This document shows positions 8,819-16,986 of a stretch of DNA of 64,000 bases, piece after piece (the first letter of the stretch is position 1; each line of letters starts with the position of its first letter). Origin of the DNA: Microbacterium lacus (GTDB lineage: Bacteria; Actinomycetota; Actinomycetes; Actinomycetales; Microbacteriaceae); the NCBI RefSeq assembly GCF_002812805.1, contig NZ_NMUM01000023.1, forward strand, positions 186,001 to 250,000. The letters run 5' to 3'. Under the pieces are notes generated by a model. That model was not told where the DNA came from and made no database searches. It saw nothing but the letters and a program-made list of their open reading frames with translations. The translations under genes were made by a program, and so were the position numbers.

Positions 8819-10096
8819 TCAAGCCGTGGGCGGCACGAATCCGGCGAGCGGACTCGACGCACAGGCGCTGACGGGCATCGTCTCGATGTCGTCGCGGCGC
8901 TTCAGGGTGAGGGGAACCGGCTTGTTCGACCGAGGCCGGGGCGGCGATGTGCGATGCGAGTGATCACCGCTCGGACGAGGAGCGCCCGCGGGGTCCTGAC
9001 GGCCCGCGAGCAGTTCTTCGCCATAGCCCTGGACGCACTCGGGGTCGGGTCCATCGAGCGGCAGTCCCGTGAAGAACTTCGCCGCCATGCATCCGCCCTT
9101 GCACGTGTCGAAGAATGCACATGACGCACACGCGCCACCGGTCTGCGGTGCACGCAACTCCTGGAACAACTCGGATTCGCGCCACACCTCGGTGAAGCCG
9201 CCGGGGGTGCGCACGTTGCCCGCGAGGAAGTCGTCGTGGATCGCGAATGGGCAGGCGTAGACGTCGCCAATCGGGTCGATCAGGCAGACGACGCGGCCCG
9301 CACCGCACAGGTTCAGGCCGGGGAGCGACTCGCCGTAGGCCGAGAGGTGGAAGAACGAATCGCCCGTCAACACCTCATCGGCGTGCGCGAGCAGCCAGTT
9401 GTACAGCTCGCGCTGCTGCGCCTGCGTCGGGTGAAGCTCGTCCCACACATCGGCCCCGCGACCCGAGGGCCGCAGGCGCGTGAGGCGCAACTGCGCGCCG
9501 TACTCGTCCGCGATCCGCTTGAAATCGTCGAGCTGCGGGATGTTGGTGCGTGTGCAGACGACCGACAGCTTGAAATTCTTCATGCCCGCGTCGCGGAGGT
9601 TGCGCATCGCGGTGATCGCGGTCTCGTACGAGCGCGGGCCGCGGATGTAGTCGTTGACCTCGGGCGTGGCGCCATCAAGTGAGATCTGCACGTCGACGTA
9701 GTCGTTGGCGGCGAGCAGCGCAGCGCGTTCGGGCGTGAGCATCACGCCGTTCGTCGAGAACTTGACGCCGACGTGGTGCTGGGTCGCGTAATCCAGCAGC
9801 TCCCAGAAGTCCGACCGCACCGTCGGCTCGCCGCCGCCGATGTTGACGTAGAAGACCTGCATCCGTTCCAGCTCGTCGATGACGGCCTTGCACTCGTCGG
9901 TCGACAACTCGCGAGGGTCGCGGCGACCCGAGCTCGACAGGCAGTGCAGGCACGACAGGTTGCACGCGTAGGTGAGCTCCCACGTGAGGCAGATGGGGGC
10001 ATCGAGACCGCGCTCGAACAGATCGACGAGGCGTTCGGGTCGCGGTGCCGGTGCGCGCGGGGGCGCGAGAGTCGTGGACTCGAGTGCGATGGTCAT
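8819..10096 (-). CDS. mftC: Mycofactocin radical SAM maturase MftC
   Basis: 425 residues. The radical SAM cluster motif CX3CX2C is at Cys45, Cys49 and Cys52 (ACNLSCLHC); IGGGEPT is the SAM-binding GGE motif. A SPASM domain near the C-terminal third carries further cysteines (LNLCGAG, CLIDPIGDVYACPF, CASCAFFDTCKGGC) for auxiliary Fe-S clusters. It decarboxylates the C-terminal Tyr of MftA and links it to Val. The last ~60 residues are a Pro/Arg/Ser-rich tail. The ATG overlaps the mftB stop (ATGA). Confidence 0.96.
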   Translation of the reverse strand: MTIALESTTLAPPRAPAPRPERLVDLFERGLDAPICLTWELTYACNLSCLHCLSSSGRRDPRELSTDECKAVIDELERMQVFYVNIGGGEPTVRSDFWELLDYATQHHVGVKFSTNGVMLTPERAALLAANDYVDVQISLDGATPEVNDYIRGPRSYETAITAMRNLRDAGMKNFKLSVVCTRTNIPQLDDFKRIADEYGAQLRLTRLRPSGRGADVWDELHPTQAQQRELYNWLLAHADEVLTGDSFFHLSAYGESLPGLNLCGAGRVVCLIDPIGDVYACPFAIHDDFLAGNVRTPGGFTEVWRESELFQELRAPQTGGACASCAFFDTCKGGCMAAKFFTGLPLDGPDPECVQGYGEELLAGRQDPAGAPRPSGDHSHRTSPPRPRSNKPVPLTLKRRDDIETMPVSACASSPLAGFVPPTA

Positions 10097-10377
10097 GCGG
10101 CGTGCTCCTCGATACGTCGTCGTTCGATCATTCGAGACTCAGCGAGAGTCCCGAGAGCACGCAGGTAGCGCGCTTGGTCCTCATCGGCGACGCCCACCGC
10201 GACGCACGCGGTGCGAGCGCTGGGGGAGTCCGACAGGGACGTGACGATGCTCAGCAACGTCCGGTCTTTCAGGAACGACAGCTTGCGGGTGCCGAAATGA
10301 TAAAGCAGAGCTCCGAACGGCTCGGGCCGGACGGAAACCTGCTCGCTCAGCGTCCACCCCGCGTCGGGGTCGAACAC
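10093..10377 (-). CDS. mftB: Mycofactocin peptide chaperone MftB
   Basis: 94 residues, PqqD-like RiPP recognition element. The family core VRPEPFGALLYHFGTRKLSFLK is clear, followed by a helical half. MftB binds the MftA leader and delivers it to MftC. The start is GTG at 10377, one base after the mftA stop (TGACGTG), so it is coupled to the precursor; its own stop overlaps the mftC start. Confidence 0.93.
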   Translation of the reverse strand: MFDPDAGWTLSEQVSVRPEPFGALLYHFGTRKLSFLKDRTLLSIVTSLSDSPSARTACVAVGVADEDQARYLRALGTLAESRMIERRRIEEHAA

Positions 10378-10378
10378 G

Positions 10379-10498
10379 TCAGTACACGCCGCACATGCCG
10401 TCGATGGATACTTCCTCGACGAGGCTGTCTGATTCCACGGGGCTGTCGGCTGCGACTGCCTCGGTCGACGTGGCGGGCTTCACGATCTGCGGATCCAT
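10379..10498 (-). CDS. mftA: Mycofactocin precursor peptide MftA
   Basis: 39 residues, too short for most gene callers. The start is ATG at 10498 with AAGGAG about eight bases upstream. The leader is acidic (VESDSLVEEVS) and the C-terminus is IDGMCGVY, matching the invariant MftA tail, where terminal Val-Tyr becomes the cofactor core. The position directly before mftB and mftC confirms the call. The promoter and a candidate MftR operator lie at 10543-10583. Confidence 0.95.
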   Translation of the reverse strand: MDPQIVKPATSTEAVAADSPVESDSLVEEVSIDGMCGVY

Positions 10499-10549
10499 GG
10501 GATGCTCCTTCACAACGCCACGGCTCCTTCGCCGTGCGCGGTACGCTCG

Positions 10550-10578
10550 ACTCTAATGGCACTGAGTGCCGAATGGAA
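10550..10578 (-). promoter_or_regulatory. mftA promoter with candidate MftR operator
   Basis: On the minus strand a -10 box TAGAGT (10555 to 10550) lies 17 bases from TTCCAT (weak -35, 10578 to 10573). Between them sits the perfect palindrome GGCACT-N-AGTGCC at 10558-10570, where a bound TetR-type repressor would block polymerase. On the plus strand TACGCT at 10542-10547 could be the -10 box for mftR, so one site could control both directions. Seen in sequence; binding by MftR is inference. Confidence 0.65.
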
Positions 10579-10600
10579 GACAGAAGGCGAACAACACGCC

Positions 10601-11197
10601 GTGACGACATCGCCCCGAATCGGCCGCGCTCCGGCAACGACGCACGGAGAGCTCAGTACCATCGCGCTCGGGCTATTTCTTGAGCGCGGCTACGACGAGA
10701 CCACCGTCGACGACATCGCCGCCGCCGCCGGGATCGGCCGCCGCACGCTATTTCGCTACTTCCCCTCGAAGAACGACCTGCCGTGGGGGGACTTCGACGC
10801 TCTACTGACGATGATGCGCGGCCACCTGACCGATCTGCGACCCGATGTGCCGGTCATGGAAGCGCTGCGCGTCGCCATCATCGAGTTCAACAGGTTTCCT
10901 CCCGAGCAGATCGCGCTGCACCGCGAGCGCATGCACCTTCTTCTCGAGGTGCCCGCCCTCGTCGCGCACTCGTCGCTGCGCTATCGAGACTGGCGCACGG
11001 CTGTCGCGGAGTATGTCGCGCGGCGGATCGGGGCAGACGTGAACGACCTCGAGCCGCAAGCCGTCGCGTGGGCGTGTCTCGGCCTCTGCCTGTCGGCGTA
11101 TCAGGAGTGGCTGCATCACGACAGCGAGGATCTGCTGACGCTGATCGATCGGGCTTTTCGCCGTCTCGAAGCCTCGTTCCAGGTGTCATCTTCATGA
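10601..11197 (+). CDS. mftR: Mycofactocin system TetR-family regulator MftR
   Basis: 198 residues from GTG 10601. The helix-turn-helix GYDETTVDDIAAAAGIGRRTLFRYFPSKNDLPWG is the signature of MftR, followed by a C-terminal ligand domain that in characterised MftR responds to long-chain acyl-CoA. The ATG at 10556 is in frame but overlaps the palindromic operator and lacks a ribosome site, so I prefer the GTG, which has AAGGCG about ten bases upstream. It is divergent from mftA and overlaps mftG (ATGA). Confidence 0.88.
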   Translation: MTTSPRIGRAPATTHGELSTIALGLFLERGYDETTVDDIAAAAGIGRRTLFRYFPSKNDLPWGDFDALLTMMRGHLTDLRPDVPVMEALRVAIIEFNRFPPEQIALHRERMHLLLEVPALVAHSSLRYRDWRTAVAEYVARRIGADVNDLEPQAVAWACLGLCLSAYQEWLHHDSEDLLTLIDRAFRRLEASFQVSSS

Positions 11198-12837
11198 GTG
11201 GCGACGGGAACGGCCCGGATCTCGACGTCATCGTCGTGGGCTCGGGGGGAGCGGGTGCGCCGCTCGCCGCTCGCCTGAGCGAGGATCCGAAACGTCGCGT
11301 GCTGGTGCTGGAAGCGGGGCCGGTGCCCCGCAGCCGACGCGACTACCCGGCGGAACTGCTCGACGCATCCACCGTCCAGGGCGCGATGCCCGGATACCCC
11401 CACAACTGGGCCTACCTCGGTCACCTGACCCCCGAGCTGCCCTACCTCGTGGCGCGGGGCCGGATCCTCGGGGGATCGACCGCGCTCAATGGCGCCTACT
11501 TCGTGCGCGCGACCCCCGAGGACTTTGCCGCCTGGGCCGAAGTGGGGGGACCGGACTGGACCTACGAGGCCGTGCTCCCCGCGATGCGCCGCCTCGAAAG
11601 CGATCCCGCGTTCGCCGCCGACCCGCGCCACGGCGACGCGGGTCCGATCCCCATCGAGCGCGCGGCGCTCACCGACCGACTGAGCGCGGCTTTCCGTGCC
11701 GCAGCGCTCGAGCGGGGGTTCGCCGACGAGCCGGATAAAAACGTGCCGGGCACACCCGGTGTCGGACCTGTGCCCTCGAGCCTGCATCGCGGGATGCGGT
11801 GGAACACCGGCCTCGCGTATCTGCTTCCGGTGCTTGATCGAGCCAACCTCGAGGTGCGGGGTGACGCACGCGTCATGCGCGTGCTGATCGAAGACGGCAC
11901 GGCGGTCGGGGTCGAACTCGCGGGCGGTGAACAGCTGAGAGCCCGCGAGGTCGTGTTGGCAGCCGGCGCCATCGCCACACCGCAGCTTCTGCTTGTGTCG
12001 GGCGTCGGACCGCGCGAGCAGCTCGAGGGATTCGGCATTCCCGTCGAGGCCGATCTGCCCGTCGGGGCCGCATTCTCGGATCATCCGGATATCGCGGTCG
12101 GGTGGCGTCCGCGCGCGAGCGTCGGCAGCCCGGGGGATCGGGCCGCATTCCCCGCGTGCCTGAACTTCGCCTCGGCCGGGGCCCCGCACGCCGATCTTGA
12201 GATCCTCCTGTCCGTGAAGCCCTTGGGCTACCTGCTCACGGGATCCGCGCATCCGCTCGGCAGTGGGGTGCTTGCGGCGCTGCGGCATCCGTTGCGCACG
12301 ATCCGCGCGCTCGTCGGCGTCTCAGCCCGGCGGATGGCATCGCAGTTGGCGCACCGGGACGACCTGCAGTTGATCGTCGCGGTGCAGCAGCCCGAGGGTC
12401 GCGGCTCGATCCAGCTCGTGAGCGCCGATCCCGACGACGGCCCCCGCATCGATTACCGCTACCTCGAAACGCCGTCCGACCGTGCCCGCATGCGCGAGGG
12501 ATTGCGGGTTGCCGTGAGCCTGCTGCGTTCGAACGCCTTCGCGCCCCTGTTCGGCGGTCTGACGGAACTGGACGACGCGACCATCGATGACGACGATCGC
12601 TTGGACGACTGGGCCCGGGCGCACCTCGGCACGGCCATCCACATGTGCGGCACGGCGCCGATGGGTCCGGCCGGGTCGCCGGGTGCCGTCGTAGATGGGC
12701 AGGGACGGGTGCACGGGATCGCGGGGCTACGCGTCGCCGACACATCCATCCTGCCGACCGTCCCCTCGCGCGGGCCGGCCGCGACGGCCGTGCTCATCGG
12801 CGAGCGCATCGCCGAGTTCATCGCCCGCGGTGACTAG
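11194..12837 (+). CDS. mftG: Mycofactocin-associated GMC oxidoreductase MftG
   Basis: 547 residues. FAD-binding IVVGSGGAGAPLAARLS is near residue 15, the GMC signature RGRILGGSTALNG near 85, and the catalytic histidine region AIHMCGTAPMG near 480, followed by RVADTSILPTVPSRGP and ATAVLIGER. MftG is reported to pass electrons from reduced mycofactocin toward the respiratory chain. The start is ATG 11194 overlapping the mftR stop. With mftA-F and mftR it completes the locus. Confidence 0.93.
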   Translation: MSGDGNGPDLDVIVVGSGGAGAPLAARLSEDPKRRVLVLEAGPVPRSRRDYPAELLDASTVQGAMPGYPHNWAYLGHLTPELPYLVARGRILGGSTALNGAYFVRATPEDFAAWAEVGGPDWTYEAVLPAMRRLESDPAFAADPRHGDAGPIPIERAALTDRLSAAFRAAALERGFADEPDKNVPGTPGVGPVPSSLHRGMRWNTGLAYLLPVLDRANLEVRGDARVMRVLIEDGTAVGVELAGGEQLRAREVVLAAGAIATPQLLLVSGVGPREQLEGFGIPVEADLPVGAAFSDHPDIAVGWRPRASVGSPGDRAAFPACLNFASAGAPHADLEILLSVKPLGYLLTGSAHPLGSGVLAALRHPLRTIRALVGVSARRMASQLAHRDDLQLIVAVQQPEGRGSIQLVSADPDDGPRIDYRYLETPSDRARMREGLRVAVSLLRSNAFAPLFGGLTELDDATIDDDDRLDDWARAHLGTAIHMCGTAPMGPAGSPGAVVDGQGRVHGIAGLRVADTSILPTVPSRGPAATAVLIGERIAEFIARGD

Positions 12838-12854
12838 CGGTCGGTCGTTGAGCG

Positions 12855-12879
12855 GGTCACTTCGACAGGCTCAGTGACC
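12855..12879. repeat. Short palindromic element GGTCACT...AGTGACC
   Basis: Seven-base perfect arms around TCGACAGGC, just after mftG. The core TTCGACAGGCTCAGTGACC is a repeat type familiar from actinobacterial intergenic DNA (general knowledge). Confidence 0.6.
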
Positions 12880-12889
12880 ATTGCTGAGT

Positions 12890-12954
12890 ACAGGAGATCC
12901 GACCGAGACAGGACGATCCGCGCCGAAGCATCCTGTCCTGGCCGAATCTCCTGT
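12890..12954. repeat. Palindromic extragenic element between converging genes
   Basis: Near-perfect ~24-base inverted arms, beginning ACAGGAGAT on the left and ending ATCTCCTGT on the right, with a shared inner GACAGGA/TCCTGTC. It sits between the converging mftG and aldehyde dehydrogenase genes and may act as a terminator for both. Confidence 0.75.
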
Positions 12955-12975
12955 CCTGTGCAAACCCACCGGGGC

Positions 12976-14433
12976 TCAGCGCCAGATCGACTTGACCTCC
13001 TGGAAGTTGCGCACAGCCTCGGCGCCGAATTCGCGGCCGAGTCCCGAGTCCTTGTACCCGCCGTAGGGCGTGTTGAAGTCGGGGCGGTAGCCGTTCAGAC
13101 CGATCGAGCCGGTTCGGATGCGGCGGGCGACGCCGACGATCTCGTCCTCGGCCCCGTAGACCGCGCCGGCCAGTCCGTAGTGCGAGTCGTTCGCGATGCG
13201 CACCGCGTCGTCGACGCCGTTGTAGGACATCAGGGTCACAACGGGGCCGAAGATCTCTTCCTGGACGATCTCGCTGTCTTCCGCGGCGCCGGTGATGACC
13301 GTCGGCGCGTAGAAGTAGCCGGTGCTCGGCAGCGACTGTCCGCCGGTGAGGACCTGCGCGCCGGCTGCGCGGGCACGATCGACCATCCCCGAGACGCGCT
13401 CGTGGATGCGCCCCGAGACGAGCGGGCCGAGCTCGGTGCTCTCGTCGTGGGGATCGCCGACCTTGAGATCGCCGGCCAGAGCGACGAGCCGGTCGCGCAC
13501 CTCGTCGTACATGCTCGCGGGGGCCAGCACGCGCGACATCATCGCGCAGATCTGTCCGCTGTTATCGAAGATGGCGTGACGCAGGCTCGTGAAGGCCTTG
13601 TCTAGATCGGCGGACTCGAGCACGATCGCCGCGGACTTGCCGCCGAGCTCGAGCGTGACGGGGATCAGTCGCCGGCCGCCCGCGGAAGCGATCTGGCGTC
13701 CCGCTTCGGCCGATCCGGTGAAGCTGATCTTGTCGATGCCGGGGTGATCAACGAGCGCCTGCCCCGTCTCGCGTCCACCGGGGACGATGTTGATGACGCC
13801 CGGGGGCATCCCGATCGCGAGGCTCGCCTCGGCGAACGCGAAGACATCGAGCGCCGTCTCGGCGGCGGGCTTGATGACGACCGTGCAACCGGCCGCGAGG
13901 GCGGGGCCGAGCTTGAGCGTCAGTGAGGCCTGCGGATGGTTCCACGGCACGATGAGGGCGGCGACACCGAGGGGCTCGCGACGGATGATGGAGTTGCCGT
14001 CGCCGTGGATGTTCGGCCGCTCCTCCTCTTCGAAGTCGGGGCGCCGCGCGACCTTCGCGTAGTAGCGCAGATGCGTGATGGGTCGAACGCTCGCCCATGG
14101 GCGCGACACCGAGATGGGCTGACCGATCTCGGCCGTGATGAGCTCAGCGGTATCGAGGCCGCGGCGTTCCATCTCGTCCGCCAGTTTGTCGAGCCAGTCG
14201 GCCCGTTCGGCGGGGGACATGCGTCCCCACGGGCCGTGGTCGAACGCCTCGCGGGCGGCACGGACCGCACGGTCGACGTCGGCGGCGATGGCGTCGGGGG
14301 CTCGGCCGACCTCGCTGAGGTCGACCGGGCTCTCCAGGATGATCTCGGCGGTGGTGGAGGGTGAGACCCACTCGCCTCCCGCGAAGATGCTGTCGCGAGA
14401 GACGGAGCGCGGGGTGGTGGTTGCGGATGTCAT
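12976..14433 (-). CDS. NAD(P)-dependent aldehyde dehydrogenase
   Basis: 485 residues, normal for the superfamily. Visible motifs: VPWNHP, cofactor KPAAETALDV, FTGSAEAGR, the general base in LELGGKSAAIV, the catalytic cysteine in NSGQICAMMSRV, and EIFGPVVT. It is cytosolic and oxidises an aldehyde to a carboxylate. The stop of the alcohol dehydrogenase at 14436 lies two bases before its start, so the two act in sequence: alcohol to aldehyde to acid. Proximity to the mycofactocin locus suggests the same metabolic unit. The specific aldehyde is not known. Confidence 0.93.
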   Translation of the reverse strand: MTSATTTPRSVSRDSIFAGGEWVSPSTTAEIILESPVDLSEVGRAPDAIAADVDRAVRAAREAFDHGPWGRMSPAERADWLDKLADEMERRGLDTAELITAEIGQPISVSRPWASVRPITHLRYYAKVARRPDFEEEERPNIHGDGNSIIRREPLGVAALIVPWNHPQASLTLKLGPALAAGCTVVIKPAAETALDVFAFAEASLAIGMPPGVINIVPGGRETGQALVDHPGIDKISFTGSAEAGRQIASAGGRRLIPVTLELGGKSAAIVLESADLDKAFTSLRHAIFDNSGQICAMMSRVLAPASMYDEVRDRLVALAGDLKVGDPHDESTELGPLVSGRIHERVSGMVDRARAAGAQVLTGGQSLPSTGYFYAPTVITGAAEDSEIVQEEIFGPVVTLMSYNGVDDAVRIANDSHYGLAGAVYGAEDEIVGVARRIRTGSIGLNGYRPDFNTPYGGYKDSGLGREFGAEAVRNFQEVKSIWR

Positions 14434-14435
14434 GA

Positions 14436-15593
14436 TCAGTCCTCGGGGGTAGTCGGGGTGACGGATGCGGGGTGCGCGATGCCGCCGCGCATGTTGCGGC
14501 CTTCGATCAGGTCGACGTACCCCTGCTCGATGTCGTCGAGTGCGTAGGTCGCCGAGATCAGTTCGTCGAGCTTCAGCTGTCCGGTCTTGTACATCGCGTA
14601 CTGGCGGGGGATGTCGGCGCGCGGGTTGCTCGCGCCGTAGATCGCGCCCTGGATGCGCTTCTGGAAGCGAGTGATGTCGAGCGGCGAGATAGGGATGCTG
14701 ACCTCAGAGCTCGGCGCGATCGCCGTGACGACAACGGTGCCCGCCTTGCGGATCGCGTAGAACGCATCGGCGACATCCTGGCCGCGCAAACTCCCGACCG
14801 TGATGATCGCGCTGTCGGCGCCCTGCCAGTCGGTGATGCTGCGCGCGAACTCGGCCGCGTCGGCGATGTTGTCGAACGCGTGCGTCGCGCCGACCTGGAG
14901 GGCCGTCTCGCGCTTGAGCTCGACGGGGTCGACGGCGATGACCGCCATCGCGCCGGCGTGCGATGCACCCTGAACCGCGTGGATGCCGACGCCGCCGACA
15001 CCCATGACGATCACGACGTCGCCCGGGCTGACATCGGCCGCGTAAACCGCCGAGCCCCACCCGGTGCCGACACCGCAGCCGAGCAGCCACACCTTGTCGA
15101 GATCGGCATCCGCGGGGAGTTTGACGGCGGAGTTGACGTCGACGACGGTGTGCTCGGCGAAGGTGCCGAGGCCGCACATCTGGCCCACCGGCGTGCCGTC
15201 TTCGAGCGAGAAACGGAAGCTGTCGGTGTCGGTGAAGCGGCTGCCGCGCATCAGGAACGCGCCGAGCTGGCAGAGGTTCGTCATGCCCTCGTTGCACCAG
15301 CGGCACTTGCCGCAACTGGCGATGAACGAGAAGACAACCTTGTCGCCGACTGCCCAATCGGGGGTGTTGGGTCCGACCGCCTCGACGATTCCGGTTCCCT
15401 CATGCCCGCCGACCATCGGCAGGTGCCCCGCCGTGCTGTCACCCGTGACGAGGTGGTAGTCGGAGTGGCACAGACCGCTCATGACCATCTTGACGAGAAT
15501 CTCGCCCTGGCGCGGGTCGTCGAGAAGAACGTCGGTGACCTCGAATGGTCCGGGCTGCTCGCGGACGAGGGCCGCACGCGTGCGAATCGGCAT
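14436..15593 (-). CDS. Mycofactocin-associated NDMA-type zinc alcohol dehydrogenase
   Basis: 385 residues of the medium-chain zinc alcohol dehydrogenase family. Catalytic zinc ligands Cys42 (GLCHSD) and His64 (GGHEG), structural zinc cysteines 94, 97, 100 and 108 (CGKCRWC ... C), and the nucleotide fold MGVGGVGIHAVQ are intact. The segment AFLMRGSRFTDTDSFRF between the zinc sites matches the NDMA-dependent group, in which NAD stays bound and mycofactocin is the external electron carrier (established for the family; inferred here from sequence and neighbourhood). The start is ATG 15593 with AAAGGAG upstream; 38 in-frame codons further upstream lack a ribosome site. Confidence 0.9.
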   Translation of the reverse strand: MPIRTRAALVREQPGPFEVTDVLLDDPRQGEILVKMVMSGLCHSDYHLVTGDSTAGHLPMVGGHEGTGIVEAVGPNTPDWAVGDKVVFSFIASCGKCRWCNEGMTNLCQLGAFLMRGSRFTDTDSFRFSLEDGTPVGQMCGLGTFAEHTVVDVNSAVKLPADADLDKVWLLGCGVGTGWGSAVYAADVSPGDVVIVMGVGGVGIHAVQGASHAGAMAVIAVDPVELKRETALQVGATHAFDNIADAAEFARSITDWQGADSAIITVGSLRGQDVADAFYAIRKAGTVVVTAIAPSSEVSIPISPLDITRFQKRIQGAIYGASNPRADIPRQYAMYKTGQLKLDELISATYALDDIEQGYVDLIEGRNMRGGIAHPASVTPTTPED

Positions 15594-15688
15594 GGTTTCT
15601 CCTTTGAAACGGGGACTTCCCGCGTTGTTCGAAACGACGTGCGGGGTCGCGATAACGATAGCCATGAAATCCGTCGTTTGCACCACTC

Positions 15689-15706
15689 TGCGTACAGAAG
15701 TACGCA
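15689..15706. promoter_or_regulatory. Palindromic operator candidate TGCGTAC-N4-GTACGCA
   Basis: Perfect 7-base arms in the gap between the divergent alcohol dehydrogenase and second importer genes. The half-site TGCGTA/TACGCA recurs in the palindrome at 23590-23621. A regulator encoded in the island, such as the IclR protein at 19548, is a plausible binder (inference). Confidence 0.6.
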
Positions 15707-15772
15707 ATGTGTTGAAATGACCCCCCTGCGTGTGGCAGCATCACCTGCGTCGGGCACCGTCGAAGTCGAGGT

Positions 15773-15789
15773 GTCCGGCCATACCGGAC
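15773..15789. promoter_or_regulatory. Small palindrome GTCCGG-N5-CCGGAC
   Basis: Six-base perfect arms about 75 bases before the second binding-protein gene. It may be an operator or part of the leader; no further evidence. Confidence 0.3.
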
Positions 15790-15814
15790 GGAGTGCATTC
15801 ACCCCGGGCCCGGG

Positions 15815-15836
15815 CCCCGCGCAGTGGCGCGCGGGG
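15815..15836 (+). other. GC-rich leader hairpin before second importer
   Basis: CCCCGCGC, a six-base loop, then GCGCGGGG: a perfect 8-base stem ending 27 bases before the ATG. No T run follows, so it looks like an RNA-stability or pausing structure rather than a terminator. Confidence 0.45.
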
Positions 15837-15862
15837 TAACCCGACTGGCAATGGAGGCAGTA

Positions 15863-16873
15863 ATGAAGTCCCTACGCACCCGCGCACCCCTCACCCTGGG
15901 GATCAGCGTCCTCGCCGTCCTCGGTCTCGCCGCATGCGGCGCCCAGACCGACGCCGGCACCGACAGCAGTGCCGACACCAGCGACGCGCCCATGGAGGTC
16001 CAGCCGCTCGTCGCCGGTGTCATCCCCGTGACCGACATCGGACCCGTCTACATGGCGCAGCAGAACGGCGTCTTCGAAGAGAACGGCTTCGACCTCACGC
16101 TGCAGCCCGCAGGCTCGTCGACCGAGATCATCCAGGCCATGCAGTCCGGCCAGGTACAGATCGGCTACGGCGGATCGACCGGCGTGTTCCAGGCCGTCGA
16201 GAACGGCGTCGACCTGGTCATCATCGCGGCGGCGAGCGCGACGCCCGACGACCCGGAGAACGGCATCAACGACCTGCTCGTCACGGCCGACAGCCCACTG
16301 GAATCGGCGAAGGACCTCGAGGGCAAGACGGTCGCCGTCAACGCCCCCGGCGGTTACACGCAGTTGCTCGGCGACATCGCGGTTGCCGCGGACGGCGGCG
16401 ACCCGAGCCTCGTGAACTACGTGCAGATGGGTGTTCCGGACCAGCCGGCGGCCCTCGCCAGCGGCGCGATCGACGCATTCGTCGCGGGCGAGCCCTTCGG
16501 CACCCTCGGTCGTGAGCAGAACGGATTCCGCACCCTCGCGAACCCGTTCACGGCCCTGTCGGACAGCGCCGTCATCGCCGGCGTCTGGTATGCCCTCCGT
16601 GCCGACGTCGAAGAGGACCCGGAGTACTACGAGCGGGTCGCCGCGACGATCGACGAGGCGAACGCCTATGCCTTCGAGAACGACGAGGAGCTCCGCGAGA
16701 ACATCGCCGAGTTCACCAAGATCGACCCGGAGCTCGCAGCCCGTATCCGACTCGGTTCGTACGGCAAGCTCCCGCTGACGATCGACAACCTGCAGGCCAT
16801 CGCCGACTGGTCGTTCGAACTCGGCTACGTCAAGAACGAGGTCGATCTCGACGGCCTCGTGTGGGTCCCCTGA
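15863..16873 (+). CDS. ABC transporter substrate-binding lipoprotein, NitT/TauT type
   Basis: 336 residues. Signal peptide with lipobox LAAC and Cys25, then a Thr/Ser/Asp linker. The mature part has the NMT1/TauA-like fold: VIPVTDIGPVYMAQQNGVFEENGFDLTLQP, SGQVQIGYGGSTGVF and DLEGKTVAVNAPGG. It is a different member of the family from the protein at 2526 and probably binds another ligand. Start ATG 15863 has GGAGG seven bases upstream. It is first in an operon with two permeases and an ATPase. Confidence 0.9.
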   Translation: MKSLRTRAPLTLGISVLAVLGLAACGAQTDAGTDSSADTSDAPMEVQPLVAGVIPVTDIGPVYMAQQNGVFEENGFDLTLQPAGSSTEIIQAMQSGQVQIGYGGSTGVFQAVENGVDLVIIAAASATPDDPENGINDLLVTADSPLESAKDLEGKTVAVNAPGGYTQLLGDIAVAADGGDPSLVNYVQMGVPDQPAALASGAIDAFVAGEPFGTLGREQNGFRTLANPFTALSDSAVIAGVWYALRADVEEDPEYYERVAATIDEANAYAFENDEELRENIAEFTKIDPELAARIRLGSYGKLPLTIDNLQAIADWSFELGYVKNEVDLDGLVWVP

Positions 16874-16986
16874 CCCTCACGGCGTAAGAACGCTGACAAC
16901 GCGGGTTCGCGGCTCCCGGATGTTCCGGGGGTCGCGGGACCCGCACAGCCAGGCCCCCGACCGCCCCACCCTCACGGAGGATGCGC

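Noticed and set aside
10502..10600. mftR start at ATG 10556 or further upstream
   Set aside because: Those codons overlap the promoter and palindrome and lack a Shine-Dalgarno; the conserved part begins after GTG 10601.
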